In this document: one piece after another, positions 32,491 to 46,510 of the stretch
How the letters are laid out: every line of letters starts with the position of its first letter
Numbering within the stretch: position 1 is the stretch's first letter
Assembly: GCF_047495875.1 (NCBI RefSeq)
Contig: NC_092463.1
Location: 20,821,224-20,885,223 of the forward strand
Origin: Pithys albifrons albifrons
Lineage: Eukaryota > Chordata > Aves > Passeriformes > Thamnophilidae
Reading direction: 5' to 3'
Length of the DNA: 64,000 bases
Position numbers and translations under genes: made by a program
Notes under the pieces: model-generated
What the model was told of the DNA's origin: nothing
Seen by the model: only the letters and a program-made list of their open reading frames with translations
Databases searched by the model: none

Positions 32491-35400
32491 CAAACTTTGG
32501 GAGCTTCAAATCCAATTGCCACTGATTCTGCTTCTTCTCTATCCTCCTCCATCCATAGCCACTGTTCCCATTTTTCGTATGACATTTTTTTCCCTACAAA
32601 CCCACATATTAAGGATCACCCTATCAACCCTCAAATATCCATGAAGTAGAAGTATGAGGAAATCTGAACTGGCAACCTCTTGAGCAATGGAGAAAAAGAG
32701 GCCGTAACAGGAAAGTGATGTCATAACTAGTGTCCCTCTACACCGCAGCATTCTCATGCTAATCATTAGCAAATAAGAAGTGCTTTTTCAGCAATGGACA
32801 TTCAAAACCAGTCCCTTTTCTATCACAAAACAGTCATAACATTCCTCAAAAATAGAAGAGCAGTCATGCTATATCAGATGAAAATCACCCTACTGATACT
32901 GAGGGAGGAATGTAAGAATGCAACAAATGTGATTTCCTCAGTGCCTCTTGCAAGCTTTTTAATGTGAGACTCAGAGACCTCTGAAGCCAAATATGGTTTC
33001 CATGAATACAATGACTCTCAATGGACTCCTCTTGCAAGAACTTATCCCATCTTATCTCAAACATAAATAAACTTTCAGCCTGTGGCAAGCTTTGCACTCC
33101 AAGGATTGCACCCAACTGATCTGACACAGTTATGTCATCTTGGCTTGGAGGTCTCAGGAAATCACTTACCTCTGAAAAACAGCTGTGACAAAGCCCATAG
33201 AACAAAGAGCTTAAAGATAAGACAGGGAAAATTACAGTTAGAATTATTGGGCCAGAAACTGCAGGTAGCTCAGGGATTCAAGAAGAAAAACACCAAAGTG
33301 GAAAGGTATAGAATCCTAAGGAGAAAACCAGGGAAATGGCACCTCATCTTCACAAAGGATTGGCTCGAGGGAGCAGCAGGAATCAACCCTTCCATTCCTG
33401 GCCAATACCTGTTTGCCAGGAAGGATTCTTGGGGTTCTTTATCAGGTGGTGAGCCTACCAGCATTTAGCCTTCTAGTTCTGTAAATCCTCTCTGTCATCT
33501 GTGTTATGTAATAAATATTTATTTCAGCTTTTAAGTCTGCTTGTAGTCTTTTTTGCAGACAACCAAGGTGCCGAAATGAAGTGTCTCAATGAGGGAGGTT
33601 TGCACTGTCCAGAGTAGAAGGCACTCAGAGATACATGCAGCACATTGGCAGATGTATGGGAGTGAGCCAGGCTTTAGCACTTAGGACTTCTTAGTGAATA
33701 AGGCTAGTAACATCTTCCTAACCCAGAAATTTTACTCAGTATTTCTTTTTTATTTGTTTTTTACAGTCACTGTGCACAAATAACACCGATATTCTTGGGC
33801 CTCTATCGAGTGTGGCAAGAGATATGCACAATAATGCAGATTTTAAGGTCAAACTCTGTTTTCAGGGTACTAATACTATTGTGGAAGTAAATTCAGTATT
33901 TTAAGAATGGACATTGCTTTCCTGAGGAAGAAAAAAAGAAGCAAGACACAGGAAAACTATCACTCTAAGGTACTTACATTCATCAGATGGACGTATCTCA
34001 GTCACTTAGGATAACATCATTAACACAGTACTGTCAGAGGATCAGTATCTCCTGCTCTGACAATAGGTGCTTTGGTTGTTATGTAGCAGCAGGAAATTAT
34101 CATCTGTCTTAAATACATTAATGCCTTGGTCCATTGTCATTATCCCTTAGCTCATGAAAACATTAGAGTTCACTTCATAGTGCAAGTCCTAGTTAAGTGT
34201 GTGCTGAATGCAAAGATGCATATGAGGCACAGTGGCAGAGAGAGGGGAAGACACTGTTTTATATACCAGCAGGGGAATTACTTAGTCATGTATGCCTCAT
34301 GCATGTGGTAAATGTTTCTATAAAAGTCTCTTCCAGTTAATAATTAATTTTATAAACACAAACATGTTCTCACAAGAGAAAAGACACAGCTCACTGAAAA
34401 GCTTGTGCTTACTCAAAGTTTCCCCTTATCCCTTTTGTACATCGTGTCTATGCAAATTCTTTTGTAGCAGCAGACTTCAAACAAATATCCCCAAGCTGCA
34501 GCTGTCCCTGTGTTCAGGAAGGATCTCAAGCAGCTGTTAGACATGGAGGGTACATAAACACTTGCTAATTCATTATCATACCTGCCAGCTTGCTTTAATG
34601 TAATTCTCAAAAAATAATTCTTCAAGATACTCCTGGATAGTCACTATGGATAGACAGGAGAGAAAACCCCCAGAAACATTGAGTACTAGCCTCTCCACAA
34701 GCTTGAAAATGTTGTTACTGTCAGTAAGTGTTATTAACGATTCCAACAATAAAAAAAAAAGAAAATCACATGGTATTTAATGAGGTTTTGCCTTGTACAA
34801 AAGTATAAGACTGCAGATATCAGGCACGGAGATGTACGTGAGACAAGGCACCAGCCTGCAAACCCATGGCATCTCACCTGGGATTTCTGATTTTGATGGA
34901 AAGTAATGAGAGTTTGGCAGCTTTGGCCAAGTATTCAAGTATTCTTGTAATTGCTTCACAAGCCCCCAGTCAATCTGCTACAAATGCGTGTCTGGAATAG
35001 CAGAGTCCCAGAGCTAAAGCAGCAGGGTTGATGTTAAGTCAAAATTGACTTTCACAGCTTCTGGCTACAATGACCCTCATTTTTGCAGCCAAGACTCAAC
35101 ACCCTACCAATAAAAAAGTACTAAAATTTATCTTCAGAGTGCTAATACAAACTGAGAGGAAAATGCCAACACGGTAAACCCTCAGCATTTTTAAAGCACA
35201 TAAGAACTTCCTTGACAGACTCCATGTACTTCAGCTAGAGACCTTTTAATAGTCTTTCTTCTGTCTTTATGAACCAATGAAGGGTCAAGACTTCTCAGCA
35301 CTGGTCAATGTCTTGTCCCAGAATGATGAACTGCAGTATGGCCAAGCCATTTCCTTCACAGAGAGATAGAGATGACATGATGTGACAGAACTGGGATGGA

Positions 35401-38400
35401 AAGTGGAGGCCAGGAGACCAAAGGTTGCCCCTCCTCCAGGGCCATGGCTTTTGTTGCTGGGGAAGGCCACCAGGCTACCAGTGGCTGTCTTGTCTCCCCT
35501 AGCAGCAATCTCTTCAGGCATCAAGCAGAGGCAACACAGGCAGCTAGATTGTGCTCCTGTCATTATCTGCTTCATCTGTTACTCTTTTTGATCCTGTATA
35601 AGTGTTTCTGACTCCTTTGAAAGGACTGTCAAGAAGTTACTGAGTATTATTTCAGGGCCTTGCACTATCACTGAGTTGTGAGTTTTTGTTGTCATATAAG
35701 GATACTTAAGTTAATGGGAGGAACAGAAGCTGCCTAAAGTTCAGATGTAAGTCACAAAGACAGCCATGCTTGCTTCTTTAGGGTCCCTATCATTCACAAT
35801 TTGTAAGTTATCCTGGTTTGAAAATTAATTTCTGTTTTGAAAGGTTAATTTTCAGTTAATTAGTTTTCTGAACTTGTTCCCCATGCAACCACAAGAAAGC
35901 TAAATAGCAGAGGAAAGGAAAGGTGCGAACATGTGCAGCAGTACAGGCTTGTATCAGCTGAGGCTGCCATAGACACACACATGTAGTTATATACACAGAT
36001 TCACAAAAATTACTGTATTATGGTCTTAAACCAATTTTTAAAAGATGCTCTGTTGAAGTGGCAATGACCCTTCTGCTCATCAGCACCACTAGACCTTGGT
36101 CTGCCTGACAGAATACACATCTTTTAGAGATACGAAAACATTTATACACTTGCTCGATCAACACTTGATGAAACTGTGCAAATACAGCCCTTTCAACTCT
36201 TTCAGTCATTTCTACTTCAGGGTTTTAATAAAAAAAAGAGATTTTTTTACATAAACACAGATAACAATGTTACAGATTTGGTTGATAGAAGGTGTCTGCG
36301 CCCTGTCATAGATGCTCAGTCTGTGTGCTCTCTTCTTGGTGCATTTTGTATCCAAGAAATCAGAAAAAACCTAAAATGCATAGTTTTTTCATGGCAGGAG
36401 AATATCAGACAACTTAACTCTAGACTTTCTAATGGGAAGAATTATTGGGAAAAAAAAAAAAAGAAGATTGAAATATGGGCACATTCCTTATCAAAGGAAG
36501 CTGCTTTTCATCAATAGCGAAACAGTATATTTTGATTGAATAGTTTGTAATTAAAGACACCATTCCTGTAGGGATCCTCATGTTCTTTTTTTTTTTTGCT
36601 TTTATGGCTTTTTTATATTTATAATGTTTGTTAAATGGAAAAAGAGAGCAATAGTTTCTTCAGCTTTTTATTTATCCAACCCAAATAATCACTTGAATAC
36701 ATTACTTGGCCACAGTAGGAACTTCTTTTAAAGCTGATCTTGATTTCCACATATAAAATTCCACCTATAAGTTGTACATAGGCTACCCTTGATGTTTGTC
36801 ATTCACAGGATGTGGCTGATAAGTTGGATCCCATGGTATCTTTTCTGATCCCTGTCTGAGTGAAACTATTTAAATGCATGACTAAGAAATACAGAAACAC
36901 TTTTATGCCCTACAGGTTCTTGTTCACAACCCCATACCAATGACCACCTTAGAAGCAATCTTTCTTCAGACATCCAGTCATCCGAACATTCATGAATAGC
37001 AAGAAGTAGTGTGAGTGAGCTAACCCACCACCATGAATTTGTGACCCAGCTGCTTTGAATGGGGCTGTCTACCTCAGCATTTTCTAATATGCTCATCACT
37101 GTGACATGGAGTGCATTTTTGGCTTGTTACATTGTTGTGGAGGGGTTAGATTCCTTGTATGAAAGCCTTGCTGACATTTATGGTTTTGAAATGAGTAGAA
37201 TAAGGAGGCACTTTGTTAGCCAGATCCTAGTCAGGACATAAGAAGAGAGAAAATCTAACTCTCTGCTCTAACAGCATTCAGCCCTCTGGGGATTCATTTA
37301 TTTCCTCCAAACCTAAGCTGAAGCACAAGCAGCTATGTGAAGCCTGTAACACAAGTGGTTTCCACGTAATGACTCAGTGTCTTCCTTTTCAACTTTTGGA
37401 CCAAATGCAGGTGCCGGTGAATGTTGTTTCCCACCTCTTTTGGCATGGCATGGCACTACAAATCATAACTTTCTCACTCCCAGTCTAAACTGGCTTGTAG
37501 GTTGTTGGCAACAGAAGTAAGAATCTTAGGGCTCTTTACAAAACATCTCACAATATCAAAGGAACTTTAAGAGAGACAGAAATCATAATGGACTATTACT
37601 TTTCCAGCTGTGCTGGAAACTGATGTATTCTCTTGATGCATTAACAATGCAACATGACAATACTAAAGAAATCCATGGATTACAATTGTCAAAATGCATT
37701 TAAGACATGAAAAGGAAGATCACTAAAAGTGGCCAGTCTACTTAGGACAAAATTAAAATTACTCAAAAATTCTTCCCAAACCAACTGGGCTACACAAAGG
37801 GCTTTAGCAGGTTGCCAGATGCTAGAAGTAGAGAAGATACATCAGGGCTGCCAGTGCATCCTAGCTTCCCCAGGCCCAGCAAGATTGCTCTCTACACAAG
37901 ACTCCCTAGGAAGTCTGAGAGTCCAGTTTTAAATGAGGCAAGCAATGGGTCTGCTGCAGCAGAAATTATTTCACAATCCCGGTAAATCCTACCATTAAGA
38001 CTGCTTGCTGACCTTCACAGTGAATTTTCATTGGCCTTGGTCTCCACACACACAAGCAAGTTCACTTATCCTTTTTGCATTCCTTTCTTATGCAAATTTC
38101 TGCAAAAACAAGAAGCAGAGGTTTTCAAATTCTTATTGGAAGGGTCTTGGAGTTGGAATTTTTAGTATCTCTAATCCCCCTAAGAAATGAGGTATTGTGT
38201 CTTTTTTACTACCCCCACTCCAACATCTCTGCCTTGAAAGTCCACCAAAGCTGTCACACATTTTATTCTCATTTTCTGAGTGATGCCACTGTCATCAGAC
38301 TTTTACTTTTTTATCCCATTATTACCTACACAGCTTGAGTTTAATTCTTAATTTTAATTTTTTTTAAATTTCAGATTCTCTGGGCCTTTGTTGAGTAACA

Positions 38401-38460
38401 TTGAATCTTTCTTATAGACTTATTTCCTGAGTGTACGGCATGTACATAATTCAGTGAGAT
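32491..38460. other. Non-coding stretch
   Basis: No gene is supported. A 128-codon frame (33082-33468) lacks an ATG start and known motifs. It is followed by AATAAA at 33510 and T-rich sequence, so it may belong to a decayed LTR or an unrecognised transcript end. A poly(T) run is near 36583-36597. The rest is AT-rich and featureless. Confidence 0.5.
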
Positions 38461-38478
38461 GATAGATGATTGATAGAT

Positions 38479-38538
<60 letters not shown>
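38461..38538. repeat. (GATA)n microsatellite
   Basis: A tract of GATA units, imperfect over its first 20 bp or so (GATAGATGATTGATAGATGATA) and then uninterrupted for about 14 units. Confidence 0.95.
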
Positions 38539-41500
38539 CCCAAGTTAACATCTCCCCAGAAACTTCCCCATGTAGTTTTCCTCTTTTAATGTATTGATTT
38601 TAAATTTTCCTCCTGGGTAAAGCCTCTCATTATTTGTTCCTTCCTTTCAGGAAGTAAACCCTTTTTTCACTAGACAATAAATAACATTATTAATGCAGAC
38701 AATAAAGATAGACTTCTAAAGAAAATAAATGCAACTAAATCATTGTGGCTGCAATTTGTATTTGTCATGGGTGTCCCCTGCCTGTCTCATTCCTTCTTGT
38801 TCCAGGAGGGCAAAAGTCAACAGCAACAAGAAAACCAGACATTTCAGTTGTGCCTGGTACTAATGTCTTTGTATTTCATGATCCATGTCTCTCTTCTCTT
38901 GGGTTATTAAAAATATAGAAGGCAATATCATGTTTGTTGGGGAATACTGAACTGGTGTCACTCAAAAGAATTGGGTTTTATCTGTGTGCAATTACCTCCC
39001 ATCTCTCAGTCTTCTCTCTCTGTACCCAAGTGTTTTGTGATTAGTCAAGTGAAATCCAGAGTGTCAGCTATAGGGGGGATAGAAGTGACACCACCACCTA
39101 CTCGGAAAGGCATATCTGAGCTTTATTTTAAAGTTGTCAACAATCATAAAAGCTCCCCCATAATTTTGCAACTTTCCCTCTTGTAAATTTCTCAGTTATT
39201 CTGTTCTAGTCTTTTTTATAGACACTCCTTTCAGTGAAACTGGCAATGGCTTAAAAAAAAAGTCTATTTGATGTTTTGTGCTGTTGAAACAGAAGAACAG
39301 ATGGTACCACAAACTAACAGGAGACCTCTGCAGACAGTCCTTTAAAAAAGGGCAAAAAATGTTGTTTAAACCACCATCTGTATTACCAGAAAAAAAAAGA
39401 AAGAAAAAAGTTCCTATAATCTGCCTCTAAAATAAGCTCATCTCTGTAGAAGCATATGTTTGTATTGTATTACCAATAATTTCATGGTGGGCAAAGCTGA
39501 ATGACCTCAGATCTGACATAGGCTGAGAGCAAGATTTACCATGCCTCAGCTGTCTTTTAGGAGCTTGCTCAGCTGCACTAAATCATAAATTTAAGATCCA
39601 ACACAGATTAGTTAATCCAATAAAATGTTTCAGTGCACTAAATTGTGAGGACTAAAACAGAACAGAAGGGAAGGAGCCATGTTGACCTCCATGACTGACT
39701 ATTCACTAATGTCTTTAAAATTTTCTACCTAATTCCTTACACTGTGCAGTGGAGCTCAGAAATCTTTGACTCCAAGTCAGATTCTGATTTCTTAACTCCA
39801 GCAAGCAAACACTATTAGTAGAGGGAAAAAATACTCGCTGTCTAAAACAAACAAATAAATAAATACCTTCACACTACACATAATATGATCATTCTCCCTG
39901 TATGCCCTGACTGCCATATTATTCTAAGTTGTTAGTTCTGTTCATTGTTATTATTGCTAGTTACAAATATCATTTAAGACCTGAAAAACTTCCCATGACA
40001 ATTTTCACCAAATCAGATAATTTCTCATAAAAATGTTTATTCAAAGACCAAGCACTTTATGAACAACAGAAGAATTGTATTGGATTATCTCTGTGTTAGT
40101 GTTATAATTTTTCAGCCTCAAATTGTGATGAGGCAACATATCTGACCTTACACTCTGGAAAAACATATGACTGTTGTGCATAAGAGGAGGAATAAAAAAG
40201 AAAGTTCAAAAGCTCACAACCTGGAAGTAACTCTCACTCTGTCTCTGTTGTGAGGCAATGAGTTTTATGAAGTATCATGGCATGTAGACCTTTTCTTTCC
40301 ATCTTTGTAGTGACATACAAGAAAAAAACCTTGATATATAATTCAATTGTATTACTATAGAAGCTATTTTGCAGAATAAATTTACTCACACTCAATGATC
40401 CAGGCTGCTCCCTTCACTTTCACTTCCTATCAAATTCTAATCTGCATTCCTATTACCAATAAATACAACTAATTGCACCTGGCCAGAAGCCAAGAATTAT
40501 TCCTCAGCTTCTCAGAGATCACATTCTTTGAACTTTATCACCAAAAACCCAGAGAAACAAACACACAACAGACAACCTCCAAATTCCAGGAGAGGATTTA
40601 TGAACATGTAACCTCCAGGCATCTAATGATTTCCAGGTGCACATCACCAAGTGTCTCATCCTTAATTAATTAGCCAGCTGGCCTGGTTTGTCAGCAGCCA
40701 TAGAACAGTACAGGCACAGCTTCAAGATGTGTTGTGTGGTTGAAATTCCAGCTCTACCTGAGATCAGAGAAAACAGGCAAAGTACTGCTATGGAAAGAGC
40801 ATTTTGTACAAGTAAAGGCATGCCAAAAATCTAGTCACAAAATCCCATTGTTTTCCTTGGCAGGTACAGCAACAGTCTCGGTCAAGGACAAATGCATGAC
40901 TTTTGATATTTTTATCTCAGTAATCAGATGAAGGAACGCAGAAATTGCAATAGGAATAGCTGAATATTCTTCAGGGTAAAAGAAAACTCCCCCACAGACA
41001 ACTCACTTTTCTTTAGAATGTGATGAATTAGAATATTCTTGAGTATCTTTCTTATTCAGTTTGTTTGGTTTCTTTAGCTTTAAATGCCCATGTCTCTATT
41101 TTTACTTCATGATAAAAGCTGAAGCTAGAAGCAAATTATTACCATCTGTATTAATGTTAGAGATGAACCACTTAAAATAGGACAATATTAGAGATTCCTC
41201 AAGAAAACTGTTTTGATGATCCACTGGAGCCTGTGAATCTAAAATGAGTCGAGAGAAGGGGAAGTACAATGAAAGTTTTTGGGGCAACCAGATCTATGTT
41301 CATGGGCATGTTGTTTAGAATTATCTGGCACTGGAAACCACTGATTTACCCCAAACACAAATGAGAAACAATGCTGGACCAGTCAGTAAAATGAGTTTTC
41401 TTAAGTGTGGAGAATGCAGCTGAGTAGAATTTGAAATCAACAAATTCAAACCAGTCATATTTCATCATGTTTCGTACAACAGAAAGCTTTGAATATGGGA

Positions 41501-42642
41501 ACTGGAAACATCTCTAGGGTTTTTAACCCTTTAAGGATTATTCTTTTTTGGAACTAGTTAAGAGAAAAACAGGGATTTTAAGATAAAACAACATGTAACC
41601 AAAACAAAACCTCTAACCAAAACCTAGCTGTTCTGGTATTCCTAGGGTGTTTAGTTTCCAGTTAAGCAAATAAACCTTGTTACTTCTGGTTTTATATTGA
41701 GCTGGGCTGTATTCGATCTCAACAGCTTCTGTTTAACTAAATCACGTTTTGCTAAAGTATCATCCAGGAATGAATATAGTCTTGCTTTGAGGCATCAGGG
41801 AATAAAGAATGCATCTCTGCCCTTGGCTGTTTTCCTACTGCTCAAATTTTTGGTTTATATGTAATTTCATTTGATTTTTTTCCCCCTCCACTTCAGTTTA
41901 AATTTTTGGACTCATTATGTTTTCCTCCACTAGATTAAAGAACTGTTTACTACCAGGTATTTTTTTCTCAGGGAGGCAGTTACACAGTGCAATCAAGTCA
42001 CTTCTTTAGGGAAAGACTCCTAAGGTTCTTGGTATAACATTTTTCTCTAGCATTTCAATTATTTTTCAATGTTCTCCTTAAAATTTAGACATTTTGGCTG
42101 GACTCAGCATTCTAGTATTGGCTCTCACTACATTGTGTACAGAGTAAATCCCTCCTTAATCCTACTTGTTACTCCTTCTTAAATTTCTAGGGACTGAGCA
42201 TTTTTGCTGCTTGGTTTTATTTTCCTCCTAGGAGTGTTCTAGGAGTCTCATGTCACATTGCTTTTCAACTCTAAGCCCTATGTCTTTTCCTGTGTCACAA
42301 CTTTCCTGGGAACAGAGCCTGATTCTGTAACCTCTGCGTACATTCTGTTTTTTAGACAGATGGCTCTGACTTAGCTTATTTGAACTTTTATCTCCTAAAT
42401 CTATAAATTTAAAATCATCAAGGATTTAATATTTACTGCTAGAAGATTGCTAAAAGATACAAGTGGTTTGCATCTAGCACTGATCCTCATACACCCCCAC
42501 CAGAGATCATCTGTACATGTAGGCTACAGGGCTAATGGAAAATAAAGTGTCCTGTTGTCCCATTAACATTGCATTGGATGCAAGGCAGAAGAATTTACTT
42601 TAATCCATAGGAGCTGAGTCCTAAATGCGTCTGGACTTCACA
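38539..42642. other. AT-rich non-coding stretch
   Basis: No gene, RNA gene or recognisable element; open frames are all under about 75 codons. Confidence 0.6.
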
Positions 42643-42788
42643 GCCTGAGATTAGCTCACTTTTTAAGAGTATGGTGCTAATAATGCCAAGGTTGTAGTTT
42701 CAATCCCTCTATGGGCTGTTCACTTAAGAGTTGGACTCAATGACCCTTGTTGGGCCCTTCCAACTCAGAATATTCTATGATTCTATGA
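42643..42788 (+). mobile_element. tRNA-Ile/CR1 chimeric SINE (TguSINE1-like)
   Basis: The first about 72 nt follow a tRNA-Ile(AAU) pattern: 'ttagctcac' (A box), 'gtatggtgctaataatgcc' around the anticodon arm and 'gttgtagtttcaatccc' (B box). The second half is a CR1 3' tail: 'ttggactcaatgacccttg', 'cccttccaactcag' and two copies of the ATTCTATGA-type end. This fusion is known from passerine SINEs that borrow the CR1 machinery. Mutations in the tRNA arms show it is not a working tRNA gene. Confidence 0.85.
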
Positions 42789-45524
42789 AAAATAAAGATG
42801 CAGCAAAACCAAGCAACTGTGTTTTTTATTGTGTCTCTCATTACCTCAAAACCAATTTTTCATGAAGATTCTTCTCCATTTCAATGCTTCTGAATTAGTG
42901 GAGAGTTCAAAAATTTATTCCAGTCAGTATCTTGCACTTTACATGTTTTCCACAAACAGCTGAATCTGTATCTCATTTGTCCTCTGCTTTTGAGGCACAA
43001 GAAATCTCGATCCATATTCTGTACTCTGTTGAAAGAAAAGGCTTTCTATGACAGGATGAAGTGCAATGTGAATTAGACAGACAGTAATTGATGGATATAA
43101 AATTTACCATCAGCTCTTAAGAATGAGAAAGTGTGTATCTTCCACAAATCATGAGACTGCAACTCAAAGATGATCCTTAATGGAACTGGTTTGATGTTGA
43201 GATAATTTTGTATGAAATTGTCATGCTTTTGGAAAAAAGGTCTCAGTTCACAGTGCAGATTTTGTAATTCCTTCTATTATAAAAATTATTAAAAAACCTA
43301 AAAATAATTTCATGTAGAAACAACAAAAAAGATTCCTCAGGCTTGCCAACTGCTTGGCTAGGAGTCATTTTCAATATGATTTTGCTTCCAAATGAGAGAA
43401 AATAAAACTGACTCTTCCTGGTAATGCTACTGCAGAAAATATGGTGTCTTGGTCTTATCCTTCATCATTCATCTTCAAGCCTTCATGGTAAGTCAGAAAG
43501 AGAGAGCTAAGACCCCTTTGGTTTGGCAGCCTACATGCACCTCCTTAAACTAGTGGTGTACTCTTTCAAGAGGCAGATCTTGTTCTTTCCAGAATAGTAT
43601 CTTCCTTAGTAAACTCATCTGTTTTTATGCTAAATTATCTGCCACATCTGTGGAATAATATAACAACAGTAAATATTTTTGCTGGCTCTGTGAAGATTTA
43701 AACCTCTTATTTCAGTGGAGATCTACCACATATGGTGCTACTTTGGCAGCTTAACAGAGAATTATTGAAAGACTGAGTCTGGAAAATCTGGATGCAAAAT
43801 TCAGTTTCCCATATATTCTTGACAGGGTTTCTGGTTTGAAGAGGAAGTGAAAGATACTTCACGAAAATCAGAAGGGGTGGAAATCCAGAAAATCTTAGTC
43901 CAGTTTACTGTGAAATTGCTTGTTACTGTTCAAATATTTATCTTTAGTCTGCCACTAAGTAAAAGAGGGTTTTTCAGTGGTTTGGATTACACTTAGTCTA
44001 GGCAATCTCACTTTAAGATAAAAACCTGTGAGCTTGATTTTCAAAGGTGCATTCCAATTTCAAATGTACCAATTTCAGCTGATAAAATGGCCACTGCATT
44101 TCTGGAGAGAATATCCTTAATTTACTTCTGCTATAGGTGGATATGACCAGTAGTCCTGAAAATCTGGCACTGAATTATGTGAAGATGAGCAGCTAAAACT
44201 GAACCATGAAAGTTTAGCATCCTTATTTGAAAGTCTTGGCTTACGTTTACCTGTGTCTTTCATTCTCCATCTACAAAACAGTGTACACAGGTTGTCCATG
44301 ACCTACCTTATACTCAGCTCTCTCAGCGTGGCTAACTTATTATTAATGGGAATACGTTATTTCAGTCCAAGAGCCCAGGGAAATGTACCGATACCAACAT
44401 ATTATTAGCTTGCCTCCTTGGTCAAATAGATGGTCACTTTCCTATAAGACTATACACATTGTTTGATATGCCAACAGCAGCTTTTGTGTGTCATCATGAA
44501 ATGTATGAAAAAGCAGTTAAAAATATCACCAAGCCATTATTCTAGCTGTGTGCTACTAATAAGATATTCTATTGTTATCTATAGGACCATGTGAAATCAG
44601 TGGCTACAGTTGAATTTACTTTCAACTCAGCATCTCTGAAGATTAAGGATGGTTTTGGTTCAAATGTTTAGCTTTCAAAGCTTCTGAGAAGAATGAGAAA
44701 ATTTCCCTGCTTAGATTTCTTATAGTGGTATGTTATTTGAAAGCAGAATAAAATGGTCCAGAAGAATAAAAATGGTTCATAAATTCCATTGGGTTGACAG
44801 GGGAGCTCTAAGAGGAGGAATGGCCTCATCATTTAAAACTACTTTTTTTTTTCTTGTGAATCGAGCAGATCTTGAAAAGTCACAAATGAAAAAAAATCTA
44901 TCTTAATATTCACCTTTCCTGTGGGCTTTTTTTTGTGTAATTCCTGCCTGTTAGGTAATGAAGAAATAATCTAACCCACTTAATATACCTTCCAGTTTTC
45001 ATGCAATATTGTTAGCACTATCGACAATGCCTGTGGCAAGAACCAAAGCTATATTGTAAATATTCTTGCAAATAAAATTTCCTAGTGTTTCAGTTGCTGT
45101 TCATTCATGTTTTTCTTCCTGACTATGCAAGTGGGGCCATGGTGATGCCCACAAAAATCTCTTGGAAGATTTTCCTTGCTCTCAGAGTCATTTGGAAATC
45201 TGCATTCACTGATGGCACAGCAATTCATTGCATGCTCTGCCAAAGTTTGTAAATAACTGTGGAGGAGAATGGAATTTCTGTACATCCTCCAGGCTGAACC
45301 CTATGACATTGCAGGTAAATACCACAATGGAAGAGAGATTTTTGCCCACCTAATCAACAAGTATATTTTCAATGCTTGAGTTAGTTAGTGTCTGTTCCAG
45401 TTTCTAGTCCACATCAGCTCCACATGATCCAGCATTGAGCTTTCCTCTTCTTTAGCAGGTGCTCTGTGTAATCCATTGACTATATAGAAAGCTAACACTC
45501 CTACTTTAAGCTTGCAGGTATCAG
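42789..45524. other. AT-rich non-coding stretch
   Basis: No gene is supported; frames are short and carry no motifs. Near 44025 'tgagcttgattttcaaaggtgc' resembles a phrase in old sauropsid repeats, too little to call. Confidence 0.55.
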
Positions 45525-46510
45525 GGAATGGGTAAGGTTGGAAGAGACCACAGTGAGTCATCTGTTCCAACCTCTCTGTTCAAGCAGGGTCATCCTAGAG
45601 CACATTGCACTGTGTTGCATCCAGACAGCTCTTGAATATCTCCAGTGAAGGAGACTCCATAACCTCCCTGGGCAAACTGTTCCAGTGCTTAGTCACCCAC
45701 ACAGTAAACAAGTTCTTCCTTATGTTCAGGTGGAACTTCCTGTGCATCAGTTTCTGCTCATTGCCTCTTGTCCTATTGCTTGGCACCACTGAAGAGAGTC
45801 TGGCTCCATTCTCTTGACACCCTCCTTTCAGATACTTAGACATTGAGAAGGTCCTCTTTCAATCACTTCTCCAGGCTGAACAGACCAAGCTCCCTCAGCC
45901 TTTTCTCATAAGAGAGATGCTCCTATCCCTTAATCATCTTTGTTGCCCTCCACCAGACCTGCTCCAGGAGCTCCTTGTCTCAGCACTCCAGATGCAAGTT
46001 CACTATAGCTGACTAGAGACAGGATCACCTCCCTCACCCTTCTGTCAATGCTGTTCCAAATGCATCCCAGGATACCACTGGCCTTCCTGTCCACAAGGAA
46101 AGGCACACTGCTGGCTCATGGACAGCTTGTTGTCCACCAGGGCCTCCAGGTCTTTCTCTGCAGAGCTGCTTTCAAGCAGGTCAGCCTCCAGCCTGTACTG
46201 GTACTTGGGGTTATTCTTCCCCAGGTGCAGGAGCCTGCATTTGCCCTTGTTGAATTTCAGACAGTTCTTTGCCTGCCTCTCCAGCCTACCAAGGTCCTTC
46301 TGAAAAGCTGCACAGCACTCTGCGTTGTCAACCACTCCTCCCAGCTTGGTGTTGTCAGCAAACTGTTGGGGAGGTGTATGCCCCTACATCCAAGTCAGTG
46401 ATGAATAGGTTAAACAATACTGGGCCCAGTACTGAACCTTGGGGGACACCACTAGTGGCAGGCCACCAACTGGACCCTGTGACACTGTCTAGGACCCTCA
46501 AATGAGTAAA
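45525..46510 (-). pseudogene. CR1 LINE ORF2 3' remnant
   Basis: About 1 kb of CR1 in reverse orientation, covering the C-terminal end of the reverse-transcriptase ORF and part of the 3' region. On the minus strand 46335-46045 gives KFNKGKCRLLHLGKNNP and SSSAEKDLEALVDNKLSMSQQ. Then 45843-45595 gives YLKGGCQENGARL and HWNSLPREVMESPSLEIFKS, all typical of CR1 ORF2 ends. Frameshifts separate the pieces, and the endonuclease and catalytic RT core are missing. It is a dead, 5'-truncated copy. The 3' part lacks a clear ATTCTATGA terminus. Confidence 0.92.

Noticed and set aside
33082..33468. 128-codon frame
   Set aside because: Starts with GTG, has no recognised domain and no splice-site support; kept only as a note on a possible transcript end.
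42643..42715. A functional tRNA-Ile gene
   Set aside because: Arms carry mismatches and the sequence continues directly into a CR1 tail, so it is the head of a SINE.
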